Part shown: in pieces, positions 13,001 to 24,100 of the stretch
Position numbering within the stretch: position 1 is the stretch's first letter
Layout of the letters: every line of letters begins with the position of its first letter
Origin: Haematococcus lacustris
Taxonomy: Eukaryota > Chlorophyta > Chlorophyceae > Chlamydomonadales > Haematococcaceae
Direction: 5' to 3'
DNA length: 64,000 nucleotides
Assembly: GCA_030144725.1 (NCBI GenBank)
Contig: JASKMD010000012.1
Span: forward strand, 10,091,931-10,155,930
Made by a program: the position numbers and the translations under genes
The notes under the pieces: generated by a model
Database searches by the model: none
Told to the model about the DNA's origin: nothing
The model's input: the letters and a program-made list of their open reading frames with translations, nothing else

Positions 13001-13547
13001 CCCCACCCCACCCTGCCTGGCTCCTCGTGCAGAGGGAGGGTTGCTGCACATCTCCCTCTTAAAGCGCTGCCGGCGTGGTCGCTACTGGGCCCTGGACGAG
13101 GTGCCCGCCCCCCCACACCCTGTCCTCCTCACCACATCCTCAAGAGGGGCTGTGCAGGGCCAGGAGCAAACCCTCACCCCACTGCTGCTGGAGGCAGGCT
13201 TGGGACAACAGCCTGGGCTGCAGGGGCAGCAGCAAAACGACCATGACCTCCATGGGCAGGAGGTGCAGCAGCAGCAACACCACCTTCAGAAGCAGGAGGT
13301 GGAGGAGCAGCAGCAGCAGCAGCAGCAGCAGTGTGTGGCGCATGGTGGGCAGGACAGGTGTGGGCATGGTGAGGCCGCAGCGCAGCCTGGGACCCGGAGT
13401 CAGTCAGGTGCAGTCAGTGCGAAGAAGGCTGCTGGTGCAGACGTGGAGGAGGAGGCGGCGCAGGATGTACGGAGGAGGCAGCAGGACCAGAGGCGGCTGC
13501 CCAGCTCACTGCTCAAAACAGCCAGCTGTGCGCCTGATGCTTGCCAT

Positions 13548-13618
<71 letters not shown>

Positions 13619-13970
13619 AGAGGAGGAGGGGGAGGAGCAGCAACTCCAGGGGGCTGGCACCAGGGGGAATGCAGTGGGATCCAAGCAGGAGTTGGAAGAG
13701 CAGCAGCAGCAGCATGAGTGGAGGAGAGGGCGAGATCGGGGAGATGGGCAGCAGGGCGGCATGGCGTGGCCGCTGCCGCATGCTATGCAGGAGGTTGGCA
13801 GCAGGGGCAGTGTGACGCAGGGCGGCGTGCACCAGGGGCCGCGCAGCCTAAGGGCTGGCACCGCAGCTGACACCTACTGGTGCTGCTTGTTCAGGGACGA
13901 CCCTGCTCAGCTGCCACCCAACCCTCCAACTGCATACTACCTGCTGCCAGTGGACTCAGACGACGTCTGA
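9619..13970 (+). CDS. MYND zinc finger and CS (p23-like) domain protein
   Basis: Exons 9619-9673, 9748-9827, 10107-10226, 10844-10952, 11421-11485, 11594-11749, 12339-12450 and 13033-13970 (TGA) keep phase throughout and give 544 aa. Residues 18-55 form a MYND finger: ECHNCGATAG, MRCSRCHSAHFCSLACHK, then the HRQHC end. Residues about 174-257 form a CS/p23 beta-sandwich (WSQDLTRVEVTVRLP, VSVQLAAASLHIMFGSKL, GGLLHISLLKRCRRGRYW), as in HSP90 co-chaperones and NudC-like proteins. A charged linker (EEVERLERC, QQQQAQ) joins the two. The last exon adds about 290 residues rich in Gln, including a long polyQ tract. MYND fingers bind short peptides and CS domains bind chaperones, so a scaffold or co-chaperone role is inferred. 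Intron 7 is almost wholly a CCCCA array; intron 2 is CTG-rich. An extra intron inside the final exon cannot be excluded. Confidence 0.85.
9981..10095. repeat. CTG/CTC microsatellite in MYND-CS intron 2
   Basis: Interrupted (CTG)n fills the second half of the intron, up to the acceptor at 10106. Confidence 0.95.
10966..11155. repeat. 21-bp minisatellite in MYND-CS intron 4
   Basis: The unit gggacggttggggcagggg plus ca repeats about six times and then decays to gggacggcaggggca variants. G-rich on the sense strand. Confidence 0.85.
12213..12238. repeat. interstitial telomere-like CCCTAA repeats
   Basis: About four CCCTAA units lie about 100 bp upstream of the intron 6 acceptor of the MYND-CS gene. 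Confidence 0.8.
12462..13011. repeat. CCCCA pentamer array, about 110 copies
   Basis: A perfect pentamer array fills intron 7 of the MYND-CS gene (12451-13032) from about 12 bases after the donor to about 20 before the acceptor. The transcript carries the C-rich strand. Confidence 0.97.
13552..13615 (+). repeat. CAG repeat encoding polyglutamine
   Basis: About 21 CAG codons lie in the last exon of the MYND-CS gene, in the Gln frame, so this is a coding repeat likely to vary in length. Confidence 0.85.
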
Positions 13971-15044
13971 TGCTGCAGGGATGATTCTGCAGGAGGAAAG
14001 TGGGAGATGGGGCTGCTGTTTGCAAGGGGTGCCTGACCCTGCCAATTGAGCATGGGAGGTGGGGCTACTGTATGCCAGAGCTGCTCGTCCTCTGGAGGCT
14101 CTGAGCCCCTGTCCCTTGTAGGCCTCCAGCTGTGACCTCTGACCTCTGTCCAGAAGAGTGCCTGACCCTGCATGATTGAAAGCCGCGCTGACCTTGGTAT
14201 CATATCATGACAGAGCAAGTCCAAACCTGCTACAGCCAGGGACTGGCACCAGGGACCAGCATTGGGGATGAGGGGCACTCTTGCTGTGGGTGGGCTGCTG
14301 TAGGGCCCCAGCTCCCCATTTTGTGACTAGCCTGGACACTCTCACGTCAGGACTGGGCCCCTGCAGGGATGTCAAGACCTGGGGCTGAAGAGTATGTAAG
14401 TCAAAGTTGCCAACGAAGAGTAGCTGCGCTGCATGATGTGAGAGTGCAATAGTGGTGGCAACATGCATCATGCGACATGTGCCTAGGCAACTGGTGCTCT
14501 GTTGACACAGACTGGTCGATGGGGAAAGGGAGCAAAGGGAGCAGAGTGGAGTGGGGTATGCTCTGGGCGCTCATTCACAATGTTTTCATCCCGGTCAACT
14601 GATTTGACTGTCAACTTGTCGACAAGAACTGTATTCCGACTAGTTGACTGTGTCAAAGTGTTACGGCGGCACGGCTTGGTTCATGAGCATCTAGCACACA
14701 ACCAATGGCTACACCTACATGGTAATACAATACACCTACATAATAATACTTGTGGTAGTAAGCAGCATGCACCGCATCCACACGTTATCATATCCCCACG
14801 CTTTGACACGTTGCCTGAATGGCTCTGGCAGCAGGGCGAGAGCACAGACTGACGCCCTGCCTGGCCTTGGTGTCACGTGACAGACACTGCACGCAAGCAC
14901 GCAAGGTTTAGCTCATGGTTGCGACAGCTCTAGGGCCGTACATCAATAGCTCGGCAGTCCTGCCGCACCCCTGTTACCGCAGATCATGTCGCTGACAAGT
15001 TGTGCTCTCAAGTGGTAGTCATGTAGGCACACACACCAGATGGG
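13971..15044. other. intergenic spacer with half of an inverted repeat pair
   Basis: No gene is recognised. About 14295-14395 is repeated in inverted orientation at 19930-20030, on the other side of the ArfGAP gene; shared strings include gtcctgacgtgagagtgtc on one strand. Confidence 0.6.
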
Positions 15045-15170
15045 CGGAGCTGAAGCGGGCAGCAGCCACACTATCAGTAGCCTTTACAATGATGGGCTCG
15101 CGGCCTGGGTTCAATTACAACTCGTGCTTTATTTTGGTGTTGCATGAGGGCTGTAGGGATTCAGAAGTTC
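15045..15170 (+). repeat. SINE-like dispersed repeat, copy 3
   Basis: In this orientation it reads tagcctttacaatgatgggc, cctgggttcaattacaactc (B-box-like) and gctttattttggtgttgc. It ends about 65 bp before the ArfGAP start codon. Confidence 0.65.
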
Positions 15171-15234
15171 TTCATGCTCATGCCTATGTGACTACGGCAT
15201 TTGAACGTTTGCAGTCGTGTCTGCTGAACTCAAG

Positions 15235-18200
15235 ATGTCTCAACCCATGAACGCAACGGAGCGCACGCTGCGCCAGTTGCAGAAGTTGCCCGCGAACCGC
15301 AGCTGCTTTGTTTGCAGCGCTTTGGTAGGGGTGCAGCTATTCATACAGTCTATACATACATCTACATCTACAACAGTGATTGCGACCTCTCGCATCCTTG
15401 TCTGCAGGGCGCACAGTATGCGGTGCCAGCCTGCTCCATCTTCGTTTGCACTGATTGTAGTGGGAAATGGCAAGTCGCAGCAAGACGCTTCGCAGCGCCC
15501 AGCATCCTTCTGCAGCATGTTTCCTTCACCTTTTGCAACACAGCACAGAGCTTCATTCACCTCTCCATCCTGGCATGAGCAGCAATCTGCCTCTATCAAC
15601 CACCCCGTCCCCAGCCCATCAACCGCCTCCATCAATGACACAAAAACAGCTCGTGGTGATGTGCAGCATGAAGGCAGGGCTGCGAGTGAAGAGCATCTCC
15701 ATGGGCAAGTTTTCGCCAGAGGAAGTGAAACAGCTGGAGGAGGGCGGCAATGAGGTAAGATTGTGAGGCCCACCCTCAGCATCCCTTGACTTCCCAGCAA
15801 GCGTCTTCCCTGCCAGCGCTGTCCCCTTTCAGCTGACATGGACAGTGTGCCCCTGGCAGGTGGCGGCAAGCAAGTACCTGGCCAAGTGGAAGGCAGAAGG
15901 CGATGCAAGGAGACCCAACAGCAAGTGAGGCCCTGCCCAACAGACCCTAGTGGCACCACATGCGGGGCTTGTGCCCTTGCATAGCGTGTGACCCTGTGTG
16001 ACCATCTTCCGGGAAGGCGCCAGTTGGCAGCTTGTTTGGGTAGGACTCCCTTTTGGGAGGCAGGACCAGCAGCCAGGATACGACGCCGCCGCTTGTCCAG
16101 TACGGCATGTGTGGAGCAGTAGCAGCCAACTGACGCTCCCAGGCCGCAGCACTGCTTGGACACAAGCAGCCAGTAATAAGCCCAGGCTACTGCCGCACAG
16201 CACTGCCTGCCTGTTGCCCGGTCAATCCACGAGCCCTGTGAGAGCCAGTGCTGCTACTCTTGGCACTGCTGCCGCCACTGCCCTATCTGGGTCAATTTCA
16301 AATGATGGAAGCTGTGCGGCCTGCAGGAACCACATGGCTGTGGAGGCCTGGGTGCTGACAGTGCTGGTGGACAAGCGCTACTACTCCGACAGCCCCGCAT
16401 CGCCAGCCACCAGCAGCCCAGGCTCCCAGGGCCAGGTGGGGCTGCGCACAGCTTCACAGGGAGGATGGGGATTAACTGGTGATGTAGACAAGAGCTCGAG
16501 ATGCAGGGAGGGCAAGGGAGCGGTCAAGGGATGCAAGCCGCGCAGGGGTTGATAAGGCCACACAGCCCTCACCCTCACTTTGGGTGCACAAGGGGTTGTG
16601 ACGGCACACTGCATCTGCTGGCAATCAACCAGTACCTTACCTCAGGTCCCCGTTGTTTCTCCTGGCTGTCGCACGGGTCACGCGGCACACAGCTTTGGCA
16701 CCAAAGAGTGGGCGGTGCCTCATGCTGCGTGGGCAGCACCACATCCATCATCCAGCCACCGCCCCACCTGCTGAGCCCCAATCGAGCCTGCTGCTGCACC
16801 GCCTGGCCCATGTCACCTCTGCCGCCACCTCTGCCACCACCACCACCTCCACTGCCCTGCCCCACCACCACTGCCCAGCCCCCACCTCTCCCTGCCATTT
16901 GGGTTAGGGTTAGGGTTAGGGTTAGGTTACGTGTCACTCTGCCACCACCACCTGCCACCACCTGGCTGCACAGGGGAGCTCCCACATCCCAGTGCGCCCC
17001 ATGTCAGAGCTGCTTGGCGCCTCCCAGGTCAAGCTGCAGGTGGGCCCCTGCTGGCCCCTGCTGGCCGGCGCTGCCCACCCTCCACTGTCCACCCTCCACT
17101 GTACCTGGCATGGTGTGCTGCAGGCGCTGCCGCCACTCAGCGCCTGCAACCAGCGCGCTCGCCTTGTTGCTTGTGCCAAGCCGTAGCATGTCCTGCCCAT
17201 TCCTTGCCCCTTGCCATGCATGTGCCCATGCAGGTGGGGTCAACTGCCCAGGGCCAGGGCCAGAGCAAGACGGGTCCGCCCCCTTCAGGGTGAGTGGCAG
17301 TGCCAGGGTCTGCCTCCACAGGCTCCTCCACCTCCACTTCTCCCCTAGCTCCCCTATTGGGAAGTGCTATGGCCCTGACCCGAGCAGGAGGCCGACCCAC
17401 CTGCACAAAGTCCTGGTCAGCCCCCTCCACTAACAATGCGTGTGCGGCTCTGTGCCACGACCTGAGACCCGCAGCTTGCCGTAGTGAGGACCACTGCGTC
17501 ACATGGACATCCATAGCATTCATGGGCGACCAACAGCAGCCAGCCATGTGCCAGAAATCCAATGTCTTGGTAGCCAACGGGATAATGGTGGTGGTAGTGG
17601 TGATGGTGGTGGTAATGATCATCCTTGGCTGCAGGCCTGCCCCCGCATTCGACCCTTTTGGCCAGGACGCTGCACCTTTCTCGACCCCCAGCCCAGCCCC
17701 AGCCCAAGCCGCGGCCGCCCGGCCGCCCATGGCATCCACTGCAACTACCTTTGACCCTTTTGCCGACATGACCCCACCTCCCCTTCAGCCTGCTGCTGTG
17801 CCGACCGCAGCAAGGAGCTTGCCACCTCAGCCTGCCACCAGTGCCCTGGGTCCCCTAGCCACTGGCTCCCTGCCTGCCCCTACCTCATCAGGCCCCACCT
17901 CCAACCCAGCTGTGTTTGACCCCTTCAGCACCCTGCCAACCCACCCTGCCCCTCACCCAGCCGCACCCCGACCGCCCGGCCCGCAAGGACCAAGCAGCAA
18001 TGGCCTGGACATGTTTGGTCTCAGCAGCGCTTTTGGCCCCCTACCCACCCCCTTCCCTGCACCCAGCGCCCTCCCTGTCGCCCAGCTGCCCCCCACTGCC
18101 CCAGCAGCAGCAGCAGCAGCAGCAGCGCGGTGACAGCGGGCCCTCCGCCAGCTGCAGCTGTGCAGGGGTCAGCAGCAGCCATGGCCTCTGTGGGCAGTGC

Positions 18201-19602
18201 TGCTCTGTCTGGCGCCAGTACCACCTCAGATTGGGGGGCCTTTGAGGGGGCGGGGGCACTCAGTTTGGCTGGCCTGGGCCTTCAGGACACAGGGGCAGCC
18301 AGCGGCGGCGCTCTGGGGGCCAGCGCCCCTGCTGAGGTCAAGATAGGTAGCCAGGCGGGGCTGGGACCACCTGCTGGCGGCAGCGGCAGCAGCAGCAGCA
18401 ACCTGGTGGCCCTGACTCAGCAACAGCAGCAGCAGCAGGCGGCACTGTTAGGGCCAAGCTCCATGGACTGGGGTGCCTTCACAACAGACAGTGTTGACAG
18501 CAGTAGTGTCAGTCAGACCCCTGCCGCTGCCCCTGCCCCTACTCCTACCCCTGCCCCTCCTGCTGCCCCTGCCCCTACTCCTGCCCCTGCCCCTCCTGCT
18601 GCCCCTGCCCCTCCTGTTGCCCCTGCCCCTGCCCCCCCTGCTGCCCCTGCCCCTGCCAAGCCTGGGGCGCTCACTGTGAGGGAGGAGCTGCCCAGCGACC
18701 TGTTCTCCATCCCAGCCCTCAGCCCAGGCCCTGCAGCACCTCCGGGGCCTGGCCCTGCTGCCACCGCATCCCACCCAGCCGCACCTCCACACCACCACCC
18801 CTGGCAGCCGCCCCAGCAGCCTTGGCAGCAGCAGCAGCAGCAGCAGACACGGCACAGCACGGGGGCTTGGCCGCAGAGCATGGCACAGCCCCTGCCCAGC
18901 CAGGGCCCCATGCAACTGTCTCCGAACTGGGGCAACCCACCGCAAGCCTTCCACCCCCCTCCCCCTCCCCGTCCCGCAGCCCCTCACCTTCATAGTGCCT
19001 CCCAGCCACCTGCTGTAATAGCCACATACCCCGGCAGCACTCTCCAGCCCCCGCACCCATTCCTCCCGCACCAGCCCCTGCAGCAGGCAGCTGGGCTGGT
19101 GGGCAGCTGGGCCGCCGGTGCTGGCTGGGCTGGTGGGGTGGGAGGTGGGGTGGGAGGAGGGGTGCACGCCGGCAGTGTGGCCCCGGGCCACCCACCCAGC
19201 TTCCACCCAGCTGCTGGGACGCCTGGTCCAGTGGCGGTAGCAGCCAACGGGGCTGCGCCGGCTGCCTGGTCCCTGGGTCCAGCTGCTGGCTTTCCAGGGG
19301 GCTTGGCTCAGGGGCTGCACCCTGCCCATGGCCCAGCCCTCAATGTGGGCAGAGCAACGCATGGGGCCGGCTCTGATGCTGCCTCCAGCTTTGGCCTATT
19401 CCAAGCCGCCTCACCACCACAGCTTGCCAAGCCGGTGCTGGGCAGCGGGCCAGCCGTCAGCGGGTCCTCCCCACCTGCCAGGTCAGGTGCAGCGCCAGCC
19501 GCCAGGAGCAGCCAGGACACATTTGCTGACCTATTCACCTCGTCGGCCGGGCCCCCTGCAGCTGCTGGTTTTGCCGGGCAGTCAGGAAACCCGTTTGCCT
19601 GA
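15235..19602 (+). CDS. ArfGAP-domain endocytic adaptor (AGFG/AGD14 type)
   Basis: Exons 15235-15324, 15408-15469, 15667-15754, 15860-15924, 16327-16435, 16974-17039, 17234-17289 and 17635-about 19602. Residues 8-120 are an ArfGAP domain with a perfect CX2CX16CX2C zinc site (CFVC...CTDC), then RVKSISMGKFSPEEVKQLEE and VLVDKRYY as in the AGFG/AGD14 group. These proteins couple Arf GTP hydrolysis or cargo capture to clathrin coats. The tail has FDPF/DPF boxes (AFDPFGQD, TFDPFADM, VFDPFSTL), DWGAF repeats and a final NPFA, expected ligands for AP-2 ears and EH domains. Two oddities: intron 2 appears to be GC-AG (donor gcaagt at 15470), and the arginine-finger position of CSGIHR reads CSGKCM. Near 18100-18130, inside a CAG run, the frame shifts from polyAla (TGA at 18131) to the frame that ends at 19602. 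This is an unplaced small intron, a repeat-length error or a real frameshift. Confidence 0.85.
16903..16927. repeat. interstitial telomere-like TTAGGG repeats
   Basis: Three to four TTAGGG units lie inside ArfGAP intron 5, about 45 bp before the acceptor at 16973. Confidence 0.8.
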
Positions 19603-20854
19603 GTGTGAGCTGTGACCTCAGGTGTGGATTATCATGTCAGGGTAGTTGGCTCGGGCGCCATGAGCATAGCAGGCCCAACAGGTCAGACAGCATCTGCGTC
19701 AACGCACTGCACCCCCTGCCCTCCGTTGCCCTCAGTTGCCCTGCCTGCTCTGCCCCCTATGAGCCCGACCAGCCTGTCATGGCTGCCACGACGGCCCATG
19801 CTGGCCAGGGCCAGACTAGGGCAGCGTCAGGGCAGCCTGCGGTGGGCCACCCTCATGCATCCGCCACATGGGGCAGATGGCTGGACCAGGCCACAGAGTA
19901 GAGACTAGCCATGCAGGGCATCGGGGTAGCCCCCTCTTCAGCCCAAGGTCTTGACATTCCTGCAGGGTGCCAGTCCTGACGTGAGAGTGTCAAGGCTAGA
20001 CACAAAATAGGGAGCTGGGGCAAAGAGCTGGCCAGCCCAACCCAGACTTGTCCCCAGGGTGATGAGATGATGCCTGATTTGGACATCCCCTTACAGCGCA
20101 GGAGGTTTCCCTGGGCGTGTCAAAGCTATCGTCGGATATTGCCCCCCTCGCCGATCCCGCCTCGAATGTTGACCGATCAGGGGGATCGACGGGGTTTACT
20201 ATGACACCGTATCAGGCTGTGACATGTGACATTTAGGCTGTGGGGACCCAGTGCCAGTGAGCTTCGTTGCCTTAGTAAGTGTCAGTGCCTCTGTGGTTAT
20301 GATGGTTGGGTTACACCGCACGGGGTCTGCAACGACCCGAGATCGCTGTTTGCCGGTCTCGCCCGTCTCAGCCCATCGGTCGCCCGGCAGCTTACGACCA
20401 GCTTCGACCGCCTTCGACCGCAATGGACCCTACTTCGACGACCGCATCGATTTTGCGACAATCGACCGGTTTCGGCAACCCGTGGGAATGTGTCCGACGA
20501 TGCTGTTATGGCTTACGGCGCGTAAGGTCACTGTCATCCTCCTTCTGCAGTGAAAGCCTTGAGATGAAGGATGAGGTGATGGAGATTATCCTGATCATGA
20601 TGCGTGCTTACTTCGCCCGGGTCGCACATTCTCCCTGTCAGCTCAACCGTGTCAGCGCTACGTTATGCGTCGTAAGTAGTCCGCCCAGGACGTTTCAGCC
20701 TGCTTCGTATCGCGGCAGCTCGGACGGGACCGTAAGGACCAGCTCAAATAGTCGGACGGCAAGCTACAAACACAAGCTGCGACCTCACAGAAGTTAAGGT
20801 GCGGCCGGGCCCGGGCCGCCCTGACATAATTGCCCGGGCTGAGCAGCGGGCCAG
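19603..20854. other. intergenic spacer with the second half of an inverted repeat pair
   Basis: About 19930-20030 matches 14295-14395 in reverse (shared cctgacgtgagagtgtc). The stretch 20100-20850 has lower GC and no recognised gene. Confidence 0.5.
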
Positions 20855-20985
20855 GGCAACCCATCCCGTGAGTGGGTGCGCGTGCGCGACGTTGCGCAAA
20901 TGGGAGCGGCGGCAGCAGTTACAGCAGTAGCAATTGCCTTGAAAAAAGGGTTTGGGGGCTGGTACTACAACGTCATTTTCTGAGC
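20855..20985 (+). pseudogene. possible relic of a Fanzor-like C-terminus
   Basis: The frame reads NPSREWVRVRDVAQM and ends at a TGA near 20983. It resembles the C-terminal tail in the main Fanzor-like gene (NPGRPGQEWVCVRDRGL, about 54830-54880), and the DNA shares gtgcgcgac with flanking identity. Nothing upstream is recognisable, and the CCCCG array begins about 135 bp later. The match is short and may be chance. Confidence 0.3.
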
Positions 20986-21120
20986 ATGCTGGAGCCGACG
21001 GTGCGACCGCGGTACCAAATGGGGGTCATGGTGTGAAGTACAGCTTTGTGTCCTCCAAGGGACGAGGATGGGGCACTGGGCCTGCGCCTCGGTAGCCTCG
21101 CACCCCTCCCCGCACATCCA

Positions 21121-24100
21121 CCCGCCCCGCCCCGCCCCCGCCCCGCCCGCGCCCCGCCCCGCCCCGCCCCGCCCCGCCCCGCCACCGCCCCGCCCCCGCC
21201 CCGCCCCGCCCCCGCCCCGCCCCCGCCCCGCCCCGCCCCGCCCCGCCCCCGCCCCGCCCCGCCGCCCGCCGCCCGCCCCCGCCCCCGCCCCGCCCCGCCC
21301 CGCCCCGCCCCGCCCCGCCCCGCCCCGCCGCCCGCCCCGCCCCGCCCCGCCAGCCCGCCCCGCCCCGCCCCGCCCGCCGCCCCGCCCCGCCCCGCCCTCC
21401 GCCCCCGCCCCGCCCCGCCCCGCCCCGCCCCCGCCCCGCCCCGCCCCGCCCCGCCGCCCGCCCCGCCCCGCCCCGCCCCGCCCCGCCCCGCCCCGCCCCG
21501 CCGCCCGCCCCGCCCCGCCCGCCCGCCGCCCGCCCCGCCCCGCCCCGCCCCGCCCCCGCCCCGCCCCGCCCCGCCCCGCCCCGCCCCGCCCCGCCCCGCC
21601 CCGCCCCGCCCCGCCCCGCCCCGCCCCGCCCCGCCCCGCCCCGCCCCGCCCCGCCCCGCCCCGCCCCGCCCCGCCCCGCCCCGCCCCGCCCCGCCCCGCC
21701 CCGCCCCGCCCCGCCCCGCCCCGCCCCGCCCCGCCCCGCCCCGCCCCGCCCCGCCCCGCCCCGCCCCGCCCCGCCCCGCCCCGCCCCGCCCCGCCCCGCC
21801 CCGCCCCGCCCCGCCCCGCCCCGCCCCGCCCCGCCCCGCCCCGCCCCGCCCCGCCCCGCCCCGCCCCGCCCCGCCCCGCCCCGCCCCGCCCCGCCCCGCC
21901 CCGCCCCGCCCCGCCCCGCCCCGCCCCGCCCCGCCCCGCCCCGCCCCGCCCCGCCCCGCCCCGCCCCGCCCCGCCCCGCCCCGCCCCGCCCCGCCCCGCC
22001 CCGCCCCGCCCCGCCCCGCCCCGCCCCGCCCCGCCCCGCCCCGCCCCGCCCCGCCCCGCCCCGCCCCGCCCCGCCCCGCCCCGCCCCGCCCCGCCCCGCC
22101 CCGCCCCGCCCCGCCCCGCCCCGCCCCGCCCCGCCCCGCCCCGCCCCGCCCCGCCCCGCCCCGCCCCGCCCCGCCCCGCCCCGCCCCGCCCCGCCCCGCC
22201 CCGCCCCGCCCCGCCCCGCCCCGCCCCGCCCCGCCCCGCCCCGCCCCGCCCCGCCCCGCCCCGCCCCGCCCCGCCCCGCCCCGCCCCGCCCCGCCCCGCC
22301 CCGCCCCGCCCCGCCCCGCCCCGCCCCGCCCCGCCCCGCCCCGCCCCGCCCCGCCCCGCCCCGCCCCGCCCCGCCCCGCCCCGCCCCGCCCCGCCCCGCC
22401 CCGCCCCGCCCCGCCCCGCCCCGCCCCGCCCCGCCCCGCCCCGCCCCGCCCCGCCCCGCCCCGCCCCGCCCCGCCCCGCCCCGCCCCGCCCCGCCCCGCC
22501 CCGCCCCGCCCCGCCCCGCCCCGCCCCGCCCCGCCCCGCCCCGCCCCGCCCCGCCCCGCCCCGCCCCGCCCCGCCCCGCCCCGCCCCGCCCCGCCCCGCC
22601 CCGCCCCGCCCCGCCCCGCCCCGCCCCGCCCCGCCCCGCCCCGCCCCGCCCCGCCCCGCCCCGCCCCGCCCCGCCCCGCCCCGCCCCGCCCCGCCCCGCC
22701 CCGCCCCGCCCCGCCCCGCCCCGCCCCGCCCCGCCCCGCCCCGCCCCGCCCCGCCCCGCCCCGCCCCGCCCCGCCCCGCCCCGCCCCGCCCCGCCCCGCC
22801 CCGCCCCGCCCCGCCCCGCCCCGCCCCGCCCCGCCCCGCCCCGCCCCGCCCCGCCCCGCCCCGCCCCGCCCCGCCCCGCCCCGCCCCGCCCCGCCCCGCC
22901 CCGCCCCGCCCCGCCCCGCCCCGCCCCGCCCCGCCCCGCCCCGCCCCGCCCCGCCCCGCCCCGCCCCGCCCCGCCCCGCCCCGCCCCGCCCCGCCCCGCC
23001 CCGCCCCGCCCCGCCCCGCCCCGCCCCGCCCCGCCCCGCCCCGCCCCGCCCCGCCCCGCCCCGCCCCGCCCCGCCCCGCCCCGCCCCGCCCCGCCCCGCC
23101 CCGCCCCGCCCCGCCCCGCCCCGCCCCGCCCCGCCCCGCCCCGCCCCGCCCCGCCCCGCCCCGCCCCGCCCCGCCCCGCCCCGCCCCGCCCCGCCCCGCC
23201 CCGCCCCGCCCCGCCCCGCCCCGCCCCGCCCCGCCCCGCCCCGCCCCGCCCCGCCCCGCCCCGCCCCGCCCCGCCCCGCCCCGCCCCGCCCCGCCCCGCC
23301 CCGCCCCGCCCCGCCCCGCCCCGCCCCGCCCCGCCCCGCCCCGCCCCGCCCCGCCCCGCCCCGCCCCGCCCCGCCCCGCCCCGCCCCGCCCCGCCCCGCC
23401 CCGCCCCGCCCCGCCCCGCCCCGCCCCGCCCCGCCCCGCCCCGCCCCGCCCCGCCCCGCCCCGCCCCGCCCCGCCCCGCCCCGCCCCGCCCCGCCCCGCC
23501 CCGCCCCGCCCCGCCCCGCCCCGCCCCGCCCCGCCCCGCCCCGCCCCGCCCCGCCCCGCCCCGCCCCGCCCCGCCCCGCCCCGCCCCGCCCCGCCCCGCC
23601 CCGCCCCGCCCCGCCCCGCCCCGCCCCGCCCCGCCCCGCCCCGCCCCGCCCCGCCCCGCCCCGCCCCGCCCCGCCCCGCCCCGCCCCGCCCCGCCCCGCC
23701 CCGCCCCGCCCCGCCCCGCCCCGCCCCGCCCCGCCCCGCCCCGCCCCGCCCCGCCCCGCCCCGCCCCGCCCCGCCCCGCCCCGCCCCGCCCCGCCCCGCC
23801 CCGCCCCGCCCCGCCCCGCCCCGCCCCGCCCCGCCCCGCCCCGCCCCGCCCCGCCCCGCCCCGCCCCGCCCCGCCCCGCCCCGCCCCGCCCCGCCCCGCC
23901 CCGCCCCGCCCCGCCCCGCCCCGCCCCGCCCCGCCCCGCCCCGCCCCGCCCCGCCCCGCCCCGCCCCGCCCCGCCCCGCCCCGCCCCGCCCCGCCCCGCC
24001 CCGCCCCGCCCCGCCCCGCCCCGCCCCGCCCCGCCCCGCCCCGCCCCGCCCCGCCCCGCCCCGCCCCGCCCCGCCCCGCCCCGCCCCGCCCCGCCCCGCC

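Noticed and set aside
12243..13970. A single 575-codon frame running through the CCCCA array (HPTPP repeats)
   Set aside because: Only its 5' and 3' parts are exons; the phase-consistent donor at 12451 and acceptor at 13032 splice out the array and rebuild the CS domain.
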